Below the pieces are notes generated by a model. That model was given only the letters and a program-made list of their open reading frames with translations. It was not told where the DNA came from and did not search any database. Positions 29,629 through 38,096 of a stretch of DNA of 64,000 nt are shown in pieces. The translations under genes and the position numbers were made by a program. Where the stretch lies: positions 1 through 64,000 of the forward strand of contig NZ_BLZO01000118.1 in assembly GCF_014132355.1 (NCBI RefSeq), written 5' to 3'. The DNA is from Okeania sp. KiyG1 (GTDB lineage: Bacteria; Cyanobacteriota; Cyanobacteriia; Cyanobacteriales; Microcoleaceae). Every line of letters begins with the position of its first letter. Position 1 is the stretch's first letter.

Positions 29629-31428
29629 ATGAAATTACCCAATACTTGTTCAAGATATCTTGGACTAACTACTTCCCTTTTTCTGGAAATTGCCACATCT
29701 CAACCTGCTCAGGCAGCAACTCTTACCTTTGAGAGCATACCTAACTCGTATGAGGGGATGCCAATTCACAATCAATTTCTAAATGACTATGGCATGACTT
29801 TTAGTCTGATAGGGGGAGGGTTTCCTGTGTTGGCTGAAGTTGGTAGACCTCGTGCTGCCTTCACAACAAATAATGGAAAACACAAGGATAGACCTATAAG
29901 CGCAGCAAACGGTAGTTTCTTTATAACCGATGACTATAGAGGAAGGACAAGACCAAAAACTCTGCGCGTTAAATACGATAAACCTGTGTCATTTGCATCC
30001 GGTGAGATTTTAGACATTGACCAGAGGTATAAAAAAACTGAACAATGGACAGTTAAAGCATTTGATATTGATAATAAGCTGCTAGCGAAGGACGTTTTCA
30101 CCTCCGGCGATCAAGATACTAGGACAGATGATGGAAAAGCTACTCTTTGGAAATTTAATAATCTCAGTAGAGATATTTCTTATGTTGACTTGGAATTTAC
30201 TGGAACAAAAAGAGATTTTATTGGAGTAGGATTTGACAACTTTTTTGCTAAAGTCGCTCAACCACCGCCACCACCACCACCTCCTCCTCCTCCACCACCG
30301 CCGCCTCCAACGAAATTACCTTCAGTATTCTCCTTCCGATTCACTGATATTAAAGCTGTGGAAGACGATCTAGAAGGAGATAAATTTCAACTGGCCTTTG
30401 AAGTTCTCAACTGGTCCAACCAACCTGCTGCTGGGGTTCGTATTGCTCTCAATGAAGGAACAGATTCTTTTCCCATGATCGACAAAAGACCCTTTTTCGC
30501 AGGAGCAGGAATTGACAGTAATGGTCGCCCTAACGGTTCTGATGCAGACCCAATACCAGGAAATCAACAGTTTGGCAACAATGGTGCAGTAGTGCAGTCA
30601 ACTGACACAGCAATTCAATGGGATGCCAGTCAGTTCAACTTTAATACCTTTACTAATAGACCAATACCCAACCGCGACTTGCTTGGTGTAGGACCGAGAA
30701 ACACTCCTGGTGCTTGCGCTTTAGTTCCTGGTTGTCGAGTTGTCGGCGGCCGTCCCAACCCTTTCTTTGGTACTCCTCAAGTTGCTACAGAGACCATTGA
30801 TGATGGTAATAATGTTTTGGATGGTTTCGTTGTCACAGTAGATGATTTCGACGAAGGAGAAGTAATTTCTTTCAACTGGAATCTCCTTAATGTTGATGGC
30901 AACCTTATTGGAACCCCTGTTTCTGGAAATGAGTATGGTTTCGGTACAGCAAATATTGTTCGCACACCTATCGGTGAAGATCCTGATGCTGAATTCCGGA
31001 TTTTTGAGCAAAATACTGGTGTTGAGCAGTCCGAGCGATTATTTGCTCAAGGTTCTTATCAGGTTACGGAATATTCTCCTGTTAACTATGACATAACTAT
31101 TGCAGGTGCTTTGTCTGCCACGAATTCCCTGGCAACTCAAACTGTTAATTCTACAGGAGAACCTATTGCTCTGTTTGCTGCAGAAGTTACAACAGGAGTC
31201 ACTGGTGCATTTTTGAACCCAGCGGATAACATCTTTAACTCTCCTGTGAATGCTCAGTTAGTAGCTAGTAACCCTGGTTCCGGTGGTTCTGATTCCGGTG
31301 GTTCTGATTCCAGTAATCCTGGTGACAGTGGTTCTGGTGACATACAAACATCAGTTCCCGAACCTACTACAATGACAATGATAGGGATGACAGCGATCGC
31401 TCTATTGAGATACAAACGTCATGGTTAA
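29629..31428 (+). CDS. PEP-CTERM protein 4: beta-sandwich-like domain, polyproline linker, shared domain
   Basis: 599 residues. Signal peptide to about AQA-AT (residue 28). Residues ~29-205 (TLTFESIPNSYEGMPIHNQF to DFIGVGFDNFF) resemble the beta-rich domains common in cyanobacterial PEP-CTERM proteins, with DLEFTG and GVGFDN strands; I cannot name the family. An uninterrupted proline stretch (about 20 residues, bases 30261-30310) leads to the shared domain ([40 protein letters not shown]). A GGSDSGGS linker and VPEPTTMTMIGMTAIALLRY-KRHG complete it. The last two genes share the KRHG ending and a similar AGALSA/NSTGE insert, so they form the closer pair. Confidence 0.88.
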   Translation: MKLPNTCSRYLGLTTSLFLEIATSQPAQAATLTFESIPNSYEGMPIHNQFLNDYGMTFSLIGGGFPVLAEVGRPRAAFTTNNGKHKDRPISAANGSFFITDDYRGRTRPKTLRVKYDKPVSFASGEILDIDQRYKKTEQWTVKAFDIDNKLLAKDVFTSGDQDTRTDDGKATLWKFNNLSRDISYVDLEFTGTKRDFIGVGFDNFFAKVAQPPPPPPPPPPPPPPPPTKLPSVFSFRFTDIKAVEDDLEGDKFQLAFEVLNWSNQPAAGVRIALNEGTDSFPMIDKRPFFAGAGIDSNGRPNGSDADPIPGNQQFGNNGAVVQSTDTAIQWDASQFNFNTFTNRPIPNRDLLGVGPRNTPGACALVPGCRVVGGRPNPFFGTPQVATETIDDGNNVLDGFVVTVDDFDEGEVISFNWNLLNVDGNLIGTPVSGNEYGFGTANIVRTPIGEDPDAEFRIFEQNTGVEQSERLFAQGSYQVTEYSPVNYDITIAGALSATNSLATQTVNSTGEPIALFAAEVTTGVTGAFLNPADNIFNSPVNAQLVASNPGSGGSDSGGSDSSNPGDSGSGDIQTSVPEPTTMTMIGMTAIALLRYKRHG

Positions 31429-31529
31429 TCAAATATATGTAGGGGCGATTCGCGTTTGCGGAGCATGACCTTAGGAAATCCCCCCTACCAACGGTCATTC
31501 ACCCCTACCCAAATTAAAAAAATTATTCA

Positions 31530-31883
31530 ATGAAAACCACAAATCAACTCTTAGACCTGGAAAAGTGGCGTGAAACACTCATAAAAATCTGGCAATACTA
31601 CGCCGCTTTTCCTTACCACTATGGTAATATGAAGACATACACGAGTGTTAGTAGAGATGGTAACCATTTTCTATTAGTCTATAAAGGATGGGAAGATGGT
31701 CGCCGTGTATATGGTACTATTGTCCATGCTGAAATCCGCAATGATAAAATTTGGATTCACTACGATGATATAGAAAATGGTATTACAGGTGAACTTGTTG
31801 ATGCTGGAGTACCGAAGGATAGAATTGTACTTGCTTTTCATCCTCTAGAGATTCGTCAACATACTTGGTCTCCAGTTGTCTAA
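31530..31883 (+). CDS. xisI: XisI family protein
   Basis: 117 residues of the XisI family (fdxN-element excision controlling factor), best seen in YKGWEDGRRVYGTIVHAEIR, DKIWIHYDDIENGITGELVD and AGVPKDRIVLAFHPLEIRQH. In heterocystous cyanobacteria XisH and XisI assist XisF recombinase; elsewhere the pair is abundant without a known element and acts in an unknown way. Here the usual upstream xisH is missing: the gene follows a repeat-rich spacer after PEP-CTERM gene 4. No signal peptide, cytosolic. Family call firm, role unknown. Confidence 0.88.
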   Translation: MKTTNQLLDLEKWRETLIKIWQYYAAFPYHYGNMKTYTSVSRDGNHFLLVYKGWEDGRRVYGTIVHAEIRNDKIWIHYDDIENGITGELVDAGVPKDRIVLAFHPLEIRQHTWSPVV

Positions 31884-31940
31884 TATTGGCTGGTTGATTG
31901 TCGATATCGACACCAACTATGCTGAATCTATTACCGTGCA

Positions 31941-32123
31941 ATGGTTTTTGGCTTCCTCAAAAAATTGTCGATTTTTACTGTCGATTTTCGACAATCTTTT
32001 AATTTTTCTGTTATAGACTTGACAGTAGAACAACAAACAGAATCAGTTCCCGAACCAACTAGCACATTAGGAATGGCCGATTTAGTGGCGATCGCTCTGT
32101 TTGGCTATAAACGTCGCAGTTAA
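31941..32123 (+). pseudogene. Orphan PEP-CTERM tail
   Basis: The short frame ends VPEPTSTLGMADLVAIALFG then YKRRS, again the C-terminal signal without a protein in front. Its first part (MVFGFLKKLSIFTVDFRQSF) covers gtcgatttt/ttttcgac repeats and looks non-genic. It marks the right edge of the PEP-CTERM cluster, so the family once extended beyond xisI. Confidence 0.6.
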
Positions 32124-32199
32124 TCACATATAAGCGAATGGCCATTCGCCCCTACCAATAAAAAACAATACAACTATCCAATTACCAACTACAAAAATT

Positions 32200-32868
32200 A
32201 TGAACAGAATCTACAAAACTCTTCTCATTCTCACAATAACTACCACACTCAGTAGCTTAAACATAGCCTGCCAAAAAATCACCGAAGTAGAAGCTATCAA
32301 CGACCGCGCCGTAGAAAAAGTAGCCCAGAAAGATTATCAAGGGGCAATCGCTGACTACAACAAAGCCATTGAAAAAGACCCCAACGATGCTACATTGTAC
32401 AATAACCGCGCCAATGCTCATTTCCAAGCCAAAAATTATGAACAAGCTATAAAAGACTATAACCAAGCCATAAAAATTAATCCCCAAATGGCAGACAGTT
32501 ATTACAATCGTGCCTACGCTCGCCAACAACTAGCAGACTTCAAAGGAGCAATAGCAGACTACAACAAAGCATTAGAATTTGCTACCGATGAAAAAACTAA
32601 AATCAAAATTTATGGCAACAGGGCGACAGTAAATCACACAATCAAAGATTACCAAAATGCTATAGCTGATTATGCTCAAGTCATCAAAATCAGACCAGAC
32701 ATACCTCAAATTTACTCCAACCGAGCCAATCTTTATTATCAACAAGGAAAACTAGAACAAGCGATCGCTGATTACCGCAAAGCAGCAGACTTGTATCAAC
32801 AGCAAGGAAATACTCAGTCTCAACAAGAGTTACTAGCTATTGTCTCTCAAATTGAACAAACCAATTGA
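32200..32868 (+). CDS. TPR-repeat lipoprotein
   Basis: 222 residues. The N-terminus KTLLILTITTTLSSLNIAC is a lipoprotein signal with lipobox LNIAC, so the protein should be lipid-anchored at Cys24. About five tetratricopeptide repeats follow (residues ~35-210): KDYQGAIADYNKAIEKDPND, KNYEQAIKDYNQAIKINPQM, ADFKGAIADYNKALEFATDE, KDYQNAIADYAQVIKIRPDI and KLEQAIADYRKAADLYQQQG. TPRs mediate protein contacts, so it may be a periplasmic scaffold. It lies alone downstream of the PEP-CTERM cluster, with 75 bp between it and the orphan tail. Confidence 0.9.
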   Translation: MNRIYKTLLILTITTTLSSLNIACQKITEVEAINDRAVEKVAQKDYQGAIADYNKAIEKDPNDATLYNNRANAHFQAKNYEQAIKDYNQAIKINPQMADSYYNRAYARQQLADFKGAIADYNKALEFATDEKTKIKIYGNRATVNHTIKDYQNAIADYAQVIKIRPDIPQIYSNRANLYYQQGKLEQAIADYRKAADLYQQQGNTQSQQELLAIVSQIEQTN

Positions 32869-33137
32869 AATAGCAGTCAGCGGTCAGCGGTCAGCTATTC
32901 CTACGGAATGCTGCGCAAACAGCTTCTAGTTGCGTTTATAATGGGGGATACTCAAGAGAAGCCGCTCCGCGTCTACAAACCCCCATAAAAGGCAAACCAC
33001 GGGCTTTTTCAAATAAGCGTGGGGGACGTCGAACCCTTGGATTTTTAGCTGAAGTCCGTAGTTCCTCTGCAAGAAACTAGCTAAATGCTGGCAAGGGTCC
33101 CATGACTATCACGAAAAGCTAATAGCTAGTTAAGTAG
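32869..33137. repeat. Composite repeat family B, copy 2
   Basis: Begins gcagtcagcggtcagcggtc and ends aagctaatagctagttaagt. Inside are tcctacggaatgctgcgcaa and aataagcgtgggggacgtcg, matching the block at 7955-8175. It separates the TPR lipoprotein from the sugar transferase. Confidence 0.6.
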
Positions 33138-33213
33138 AGAGTAGGGAATAGGATAACAAGCAAAAAATATTATCCCGTCAATTGTACCATATTAATCCAA
33201 TATGCTGTAAAAT

Positions 33214-33873
33214 ATGACTCTAGCTTTACAACACCACCATTCAGCCAATCCATATAGACAAACAACTCATCCATCTGTCACCAGCAAAACCAAGCGTTTA
33301 ATTGACATTTTGGGTGCTTTAGTAGGATTAGCTATTACAGGAATAGCCCTTATTCCCATCGCTATTTTCATCCAACTCGATAATCCCGGTCCGTTATTTT
33401 TTACTCAAGTGCGATGTGGTTTTTTGGGTAAAACTTTCCGCATGAGAAAATTTCGTTCAATGATTGTTGGTGCAGAAAAATTCAAGCATTTAGTTAAAAA
33501 CGAAGCTCAGGGAAATATGTTTAAAAACGAATGCGATCCTAGAATAACCAACATTGGTTGTTTCCTCCGTAGAAGTAGTTTAGACGAACTACCCCAATTT
33601 TGGAACGTTCTCAAAGGAGAAATGAGTTTAGTCGGAACTCGCCCTCCTACTATTGATGAAGTGGAACTGTATCAAACACATCACTTGCGCCGACTGGAGG
33701 TAAAACCAGGCATTACTGGTGAATGGCAAGTAAATGGTCGTTCCAGAGTTAAAGACTTTGAAGAAGTAGTGCGTATGGATTTGAAGTATCAACAAAAATG
33801 GTCTATTGCATACGATCTACAATTAATATGGAAAACTATTTGGGTTGTCTTCAATAAATCTGGGGCGTGTTAA
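33214..33873 (+). CDS. Polyprenyl-phosphate sugar-1-phosphate transferase (WcaJ/EpsL type)
   Basis: 219 residues of the bacterial sugar transferase family, which starts exopolysaccharide units by moving a sugar phosphate onto undecaprenyl phosphate. The single membrane hairpin is KRLIDILGALVGLAITGIAL. The catalytic domain has FTQVRCGFLGKTFRMRKFRS, then DPRITNIGCFLRRSSLDELP, WNVLKGEMSLVGTRPP and PGITGEWQVNGRS, all standard. It is the short monotopic form, without the four-helix N-terminal extension of WcaJ. No other polysaccharide gene is adjacent. PEP-CTERM systems often go with exopolysaccharide genes, so its place beside the cluster fits (inference). Confidence 0.92.
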   Translation: MTLALQHHHSANPYRQTTHPSVTSKTKRLIDILGALVGLAITGIALIPIAIFIQLDNPGPLFFTQVRCGFLGKTFRMRKFRSMIVGAEKFKHLVKNEAQGNMFKNECDPRITNIGCFLRRSSLDELPQFWNVLKGEMSLVGTRPPTIDEVELYQTHHLRRLEVKPGITGEWQVNGRSRVKDFEEVVRMDLKYQQKWSIAYDLQLIWKTIWVVFNKSGAC

Positions 33874-34015
33874 GAATTTAGAATTTAGAATTTAGAATTT
33901 AGAATTTATATCCTAAAAACTTTGGCAATACAACTTTTCTATGCCTACCAAACCTAAATTACTACTCTGTACCGACGTTGCAAGCTTCCGTCCCTACCTA
34001 ATAACGAATTGAATC

Positions 34016-35125
34016 ATGATTAACCGCTTAACTTCCTCAATCACACTTTTAATAACAACCATTTGTTTCAATAACATTGCCCATGCTGGCACCATCCGTC
34101 ATGACCGCACCGACGAACAATATACCTCCTTAGCAGAACTATTTCCCAGTGTCGGTTATCTGGAGACAAAATTCTCCTCTGATGAACATATTTGTTCTGG
34201 CACTCTAATCGATCCAAATTACATTCTTACCGCAGCACACTGTATTGATATCAACGACCAAACTCTACTCGATGCTAACTTCTTGGCAGGTGGTATTTCC
34301 TACTCGGTTACAGATACTACTGTCCATCGGGGTTGGTTTTCTAGCGATCGAGACTTTAGTGCTGGGTATGATATCGCTGTCTTGCGTCTTGCCACTCCAG
34401 TCTTAGACCTGCCATCAGCTCCCCTATTCACAGGTTTTGATGAATCCGAAGAAATAGGAACTTATGTTGGTTTCGGTGCCACAGGCAACGGTTTCACTGG
34501 TTATTTACCCAATACAAAAGGTACAAAAAGAGCAGGTCAAAATATTATTGAGCTTGGTAGTAGTTTGGAATTGTCTGAGAGGTTATTATTCTCAGATTTC
34601 GACAGTCCCCTAACATCAGACCCTACCAAACCAGACACCATCCCTCTAGACTTAGAATATCTCATTGCTCCTGGAGATAGTGGAGGCGGATTATTTATTA
34701 ATGGTCATATTGCTGGCGTTAATTCTTTTGGGTGGGGGCGAAACGACGGCTTAAATAATTCTAGCTACTACGATTTTGTTGGTTCCACTCGTGTTTCATC
34801 ACATATTGATTGGATTAATGGTGCAATGTGGGCAATGGAAGAATTGAGGACTGGCGATCCTTTATACGAAACTAATTTTACTACCACTGGTAACAAACTT
34901 CAAAATAATCTAACTCCGATCGGGACAGAACAACATAACAATTCAGATACATCCAATGGGGTTTCTGCGATCGCAGATTGGGGTTTTGAAAATTATCAGG
35001 ATTATCTGGATCGAGATTTGAAACAAATATCTGTTGAAGACATTCCCGAACCAGATATAGATTACGGTATTTTGGCATTTGGTATTTTATTTATATTAGC
35101 AAAATGGGGTTGTAGGTTGGGTTAA
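34016..35125 (+). CDS. Secreted trypsin-like serine protease with PEP-type C-terminal anchor
   Basis: 369 residues. Signal peptide ending NIAHA-GT (about residue 24). S1 protease triad: LTAAHCIDI (His), GYDIAVLRL (Asp) and APGDSGGGLF (Ser). Spacing is normal for trypsin-like enzymes; VGYLETKFSSDEHICSGTLI supplies the SGT strand. The mature N-terminus lacks the IVGG activation motif, so it may be made in active form or be activated differently. The end reads EDIPEPDIDYGILAFGILFI followed by LAKWGCRLG: PEP, hydrophobic helix, basic tail, hence a probable exosortase substrate. It lies 2.6 kb from the PEP-CTERM array and could process or be displayed with those proteins (inference). Confidence 0.88.
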   Translation: MINRLTSSITLLITTICFNNIAHAGTIRHDRTDEQYTSLAELFPSVGYLETKFSSDEHICSGTLIDPNYILTAAHCIDINDQTLLDANFLAGGISYSVTDTTVHRGWFSSDRDFSAGYDIAVLRLATPVLDLPSAPLFTGFDESEEIGTYVGFGATGNGFTGYLPNTKGTKRAGQNIIELGSSLELSERLLFSDFDSPLTSDPTKPDTIPLDLEYLIAPGDSGGGLFINGHIAGVNSFGWGRNDGLNNSSYYDFVGSTRVSSHIDWINGAMWAMEELRTGDPLYETNFTTTGNKLQNNLTPIGTEQHNNSDTSNGVSAIADWGFENYQDYLDRDLKQISVEDIPEPDIDYGILAFGILFILAKWGCRLG

Positions 35126-35569
35126 GCGATCGCTGTAATTAGATGGGGAGTAGGGGAGTAGGGGAGTAAGGGAGTAGGGGAGTAGGGGAGTAAGGGAGTA
35201 AGGGAGTAGGGGAGTAAGGGAGTAAGGGAGATGGAGAAATATTTGGTAATGGTTGAAGATGGAAGATTTTTTTATACCGAATTAAACGGATTTGATATAA
35301 CAGGACTCACGCAAATCAACCTTAAAAAACGCCTGTTAATACTTAGGGTTTACTGATTAAATCTTAAATAATTACCAGATAAAGGTTTTAGCCTTTTTAG
35401 GTATTGAAAAAGTACATGGTTTTCAGCTCTTCATGCTCAAAAAGGAGCGCATTTTTAGCCCATAGTTGGGCAAAAAAATTCTCCCCTACTCCCCTTTTCC
35501 CCTCCTGGGAGGGGAGGGGCGAGGGTGGGTCCCCTACTCCTTAAAAAAGACTTTTTCAGCAAACCCTAC
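35126..35569. other. Intergenic with gggagta tract
   Basis: 35140-35232 is a (ggggagtag/gggagtaa)n tandem tract after the protease stop. acaggactcacgcaaatcaa at 35301 resembles a family E MITE end. ttcccctcctgggaggggag near 35488 is a dispersed palindrome. No gene seen. Confidence 0.55.
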
Positions 35570-35783
35570 TTATCCTCCTTCTCCCACAAGGGCTAAAACT
35601 TGTTGATAAATATCAGAGCTTACCCAAAAACCACTATTAATTCAATCATCTAATATAGGTTTAATTGATGAAATTACCCCTAACTGTTTAGCCTTCAATA
35701 ATACTCCTAATGTTCCTGTTATTGGAATTCCCAATTTAGCAGCCTCTTTTCTACCTTTGCGTTCGTCAACTATTAATAAATCA

Positions 35784-35904
35784 TATCAAATCCGGTAGCA
35801 TCGGTGTAATTAGATGGGGAGATGGGGGGATGGGGAGATGGAGAAATATTTGGTAATCGTTGAAGATGGAACATTTTTTTATACCGAATTAAACGGATTT
35901 GATA
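35784..35904. mobile_element. MITE family D (TATCAAATCCG ends), TSD TCA
   Basis: 121 bp, ends tatcaaatccgg and cggatttgata. The direct repeat tca is at 35781-35783 and 35905-35907. Removing the element and one repeat restores the DUF3368 frame (AAG GCT GAT TTA TTA). The interior contains gtagcatcggtgtaattaga and a gatgggg tract. Confidence 0.95.
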
Positions 35905-36161
35905 TCAGCCTTTAATTCTAATGCTAAAACAATGGCTTCTGCTTATCCTGGATCTAGCTTAGTTTGTAGATTCATAACCAGAGTTAAATTATTAACTGAA
36001 CCTTTCTTAATCCACTTCAAACTTTTTATCGCTAAGGTAGCTGGTTCTGTAGCACCAGCATTAATTATTTCCTGATAAACAGTTTCTGGTATAACCACTT
36101 CACCATATATTTGTTTAAGTCAATCTAGCTGCCCAACTGTAGCTAAATTACTAATAGGTGA

Positions 36162-36341
36162 TATTAAATCCGTTGGCTTCGGAGTAATATAATTCCGTCG
36201 ATTTTCATACAATGCGTAAGGGCGTTAACGGCAGCTTTGCGTTAGCAAATGGCCATTCTCCCCTACAATATAGGGCGAATGCCATTCGCCCCTACTCTAA
36301 TCTCTAAATACTGAATAACACCGATGCTACCGGATTTGATA
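36162..36341. mobile_element. MITE family D, TSD TGA
   Basis: 180 bp, ends tattaaatccg and cggatttgata. The direct repeat tga is at 36159-36161 and 36342-36344. Excision restores SDTSPISNL in the DUF3368 gene. The interior includes gcgaatgccattcgccccta, so it carries the gcgaatggcattcgc palindrome that also seeded the 17-bp array. Confidence 0.94.
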
Positions 36342-36375
36342 TGATGTGTCACTGACGACTATCATTTTCCTCTGA

Positions 36376-36606
36376 TTATTGTAAATTATAGAAATCTTCC
36401 ATCAATTCTTCCATACCGTAATGCAAAGGAATTTGACGATTGGCAAGTAACTTTTGAAATGCTAACTGATTCAAACAAGCAAAACGGGCAGCTTGTGCAA
36501 GGGTAAAACGTTCCTGTTGAAATAACATAACTGCTATTTCTATTTGCAATTGCCCTTCCGACATCTCAATTTTTTCTAATATTTCGTTTGATATAACAAG
36601 ACTCAT
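36376..36606 (-). CDS. UPF0175 family antitoxin-like protein
   Basis: 76 residues of the UPF0175 family: EILEKIEMSEGQLQIEIAVM, LFQQERFTLAQAARFACLNQ, FQKLLANRQIPLHYGMEELM. A helix-turn-helix-like segment (TLAQAARFACLNQLAFQKLL) suggests DNA binding. UPF0175 genes sit upstream of DUF3368 PIN nucleases as VapBC-like toxin-antitoxin pairs. The partner here, 10 bp downstream, is a pseudogene, so this would be an orphan antitoxin that is still intact. Confidence 0.9.
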   Translation of the reverse strand: MSLVISNEILEKIEMSEGQLQIEIAVMLFQQERFTLAQAARFACLNQLAFQKLLANRQIPLHYGMEELMEDFYNLQ

Positions 36607-36635
36607 CAGATATAATTTTTGATATTTTTCTTAGT

Positions 36636-36841
36636 GGCGTTGCTGATTCTGGGTATGATGCAGAGCTAGCCGAGCAAGCCAAAATTGGGGGGAATAAAAC
36701 TCTAAAAGTCCCCCTTAATCCCCCTCCCGTCCCCCTTGGAAAGGGGGAAGCCAGAAGATGCTGCGCTTTTTGTTGAACGGGGGATTTAGGGGGCGACCAG
36801 AACCAAACAATCGCGCATTCATACTTCAATTCAGCAACGTC
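36636..36841. mobile_element. MITE family A, TSD ttcttagt
   Basis: Ends ggcgttgctga and tcagcaacgtc. The direct repeat ttcttagt is at 36628-36635 and 36842-36849. It lies upstream of the antitoxin gene, within about 30 bp of its start, and may have separated it from its promoter. Confidence 0.92.
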
Positions 36842-36860
36842 TTCTTAGTTTATCATATAT

Positions 36861-36960
36861 TTACCGAATAATTAAAGCCTCTCCTTTAAAGGGGAAACAA
36901 GAAAAAACGCAAGCTCTAATTATTAATTATTAATTATTAATTATTAATTGTTGACCCCTA
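36861..36960. repeat. Family F repeat (ttaccgaataattaa...ctcctttaaagg) with taattatta tract
   Basis: Starts ttaccgaataattaaagcct, contains the palindrome ctcctttaaaggg and ends in a (taattat)n tract. The same block is at 38371-38500, 39069-39148, 43464-43650, near 3930 and near 63256-63460, usually next to a gene end. Confidence 0.7.
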
Positions 36961-36971
36961 CTCCCTCTTTT

Positions 36972-38096
36972 CTAAAATTCATCAAATTCTTCACACAAAT
37001 CTTGTAACTGCTGATGCTGTAATCTTCTCGAAGAACGCCGATACTTCTTACTCGCTAACTTAGGTTCCAACTTTTGTGCGCCACCTGACTTCATTTTTGC
37101 CTTCCAGTTTGACTCAACATCAGGTTTTTGTTGCAAAGCTTCTTGATGCGCGATCGCCTCTTCTAAAAACATCAAATAATATTCATACCTATCCCAATCA
37201 CCCCTGACTACACAGTTAGGTTCATCCCGATGCAAACAATCACTAAATTGACAACTTCCTTCTTCTAAATACCGTCGCACTTCTGGAAACAAATACCCCA
37301 ACTCCAAAGGTTCGCACTCTAACTGTGGTTGATTAAAACCAGGCGTATCTGCTAATAAACCCCCATTCGGTAGCTCAAATAATTCAACATGACGAGTAGT
37401 ATGTCGTCCTCGCGACAACTTTCCTGATACTGCAGCGACTCTTAAATTAACATCAGGAATCAAATAGTTAATTAAACTTGACTTCCCAACTCCAGAAGGA
37501 CCAGAAATTACAGTAATTTTATTTTTCAGTTTTTCCCACAGAAAAGGCGAACTATCTTTTGCTATCCCCAAACCCACATCTGTTTCCACACTAATAAAAA
37601 ATGGATCGTAACCCCACTGAGAAATTTTATTGCGCCATCTCTCTATTTCCTCTGACGTGACCAGATCGCATTTATTCAAACATAAACATACCTCTAAACC
37701 TGTTGACTCTGCCTTTACTAAAAATCTCGTCAAAGCAACAGGGTCTAAATCTGGTTCTGCCATAGCAAACACTAACATTACCTGATTTGCATTAGCTACA
37801 GGAGGACGGTCTAGTTCTGTTGTTCTGGGCAAAACCTCAGCAACAGCACCTCGTCCACCTGTCCAGTCAGGATCTTCTATCACCACCCGATCGCCCACCA
37901 TTACTTTCTGGCCAATTTTCTTCAATCGCGATCTACGGGTACATAGGAGTTGGGTAAAATTTTCTGTTGTTTTTTTTACCAAATCATCTTTTGTATCGAG
38001 CTTAACTTGGTAAAAATTCGCTTGGACTGCGACAACTGTCCCTACCAAATCCTTATTTGCTTTTAAGATGTCACCGCTCAACATAAACTTACTCAA
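36972..38096 (-). CDS. rsgA: Ribosome small subunit-dependent GTPase A
   Basis: Circularly permuted GTPase (YjeQ/EngC) that helps mature the 30S subunit. 374 residues. The OB-fold domain is ~15-85 (GTVVAVQANFYQVKLD). The GTPase motifs come in permuted order: CLNKCDLV (G4), VISGPSGVGKSSLINYL (G1), GRHTTRHVEL (G2) and LLADTPGFNQP (G3). The C-terminal zinc site is CQFSDCLHRDEPNCVV (Cys, Cys, His, Cys). A basic tail (KLASKKYRRSSRRLQHQQLQ) follows, as in cyanobacterial versions. It is last in the leftward series grpE-dnaK-dnaJ-tusA-like-rsgA. Confidence 0.96.
   Translation of the reverse strand: MSKFMLSGDILKANKDLVGTVVAVQANFYQVKLDTKDDLVKKTTENFTQLLCTRRSRLKKIGQKVMVGDRVVIEDPDWTGGRGAVAEVLPRTTELDRPPVANANQVMLVFAMAEPDLDPVALTRFLVKAESTGLEVCLCLNKCDLVTSEEIERWRNKISQWGYDPFFISVETDVGLGIAKDSSPFLWEKLKNKITVISGPSGVGKSSLINYLIPDVNLRVAAVSGKLSRGRHTTRHVELFELPNGGLLADTPGFNQPQLECEPLELGYLFPEVRRYLEEGSCQFSDCLHRDEPNCVVRGDWDRYEYYLMFLEEAIAHQEALQQKPDVESNWKAKMKSGGAQKLEPKLASKKYRRSSRRLQHQQLQDLCEEFDEF

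Larger units (their letters stand above)
35570..36365 (-). pseudogene. DUF3368 (VapC-like PIN) toxin gene, killed by two MITEs and three stops
   Basis: ATG at 36365 reads MIVVSDTS, then a 180-bp element intervenes (36162-36341). After it: PISNLATVGQLD-stop-LKQ, IYGEVVIPETVYQEIINAGA, KLDPG-stop-AEAIVLALELKAD, a second element (35784-35904), then LLIVDERKGRKEAANLGIPI, VISSIKPILDD-stop and FWVSSDIYQQVLALVGEGG to the TAA at 35570. This is a DUF3368 PIN-like nuclease, with the acidic residues VSDTS, E in EAEA and DER still visible. Each stop looks like a point change (TGA, TAA, TGA). The start is 10 bp after the UPF0175 stop, so it was the second gene of that operon. Confidence 0.92.

Noticed and set aside
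36566-36829. 87-codon minus-strand frame upstream of the antitoxin (similar ones at 54645-54858 and 63453-63641)
   Set aside because: They are translations of MITE family A (MKYECAIVWF...), repeated with each copy of the element, and not conserved as proteins.
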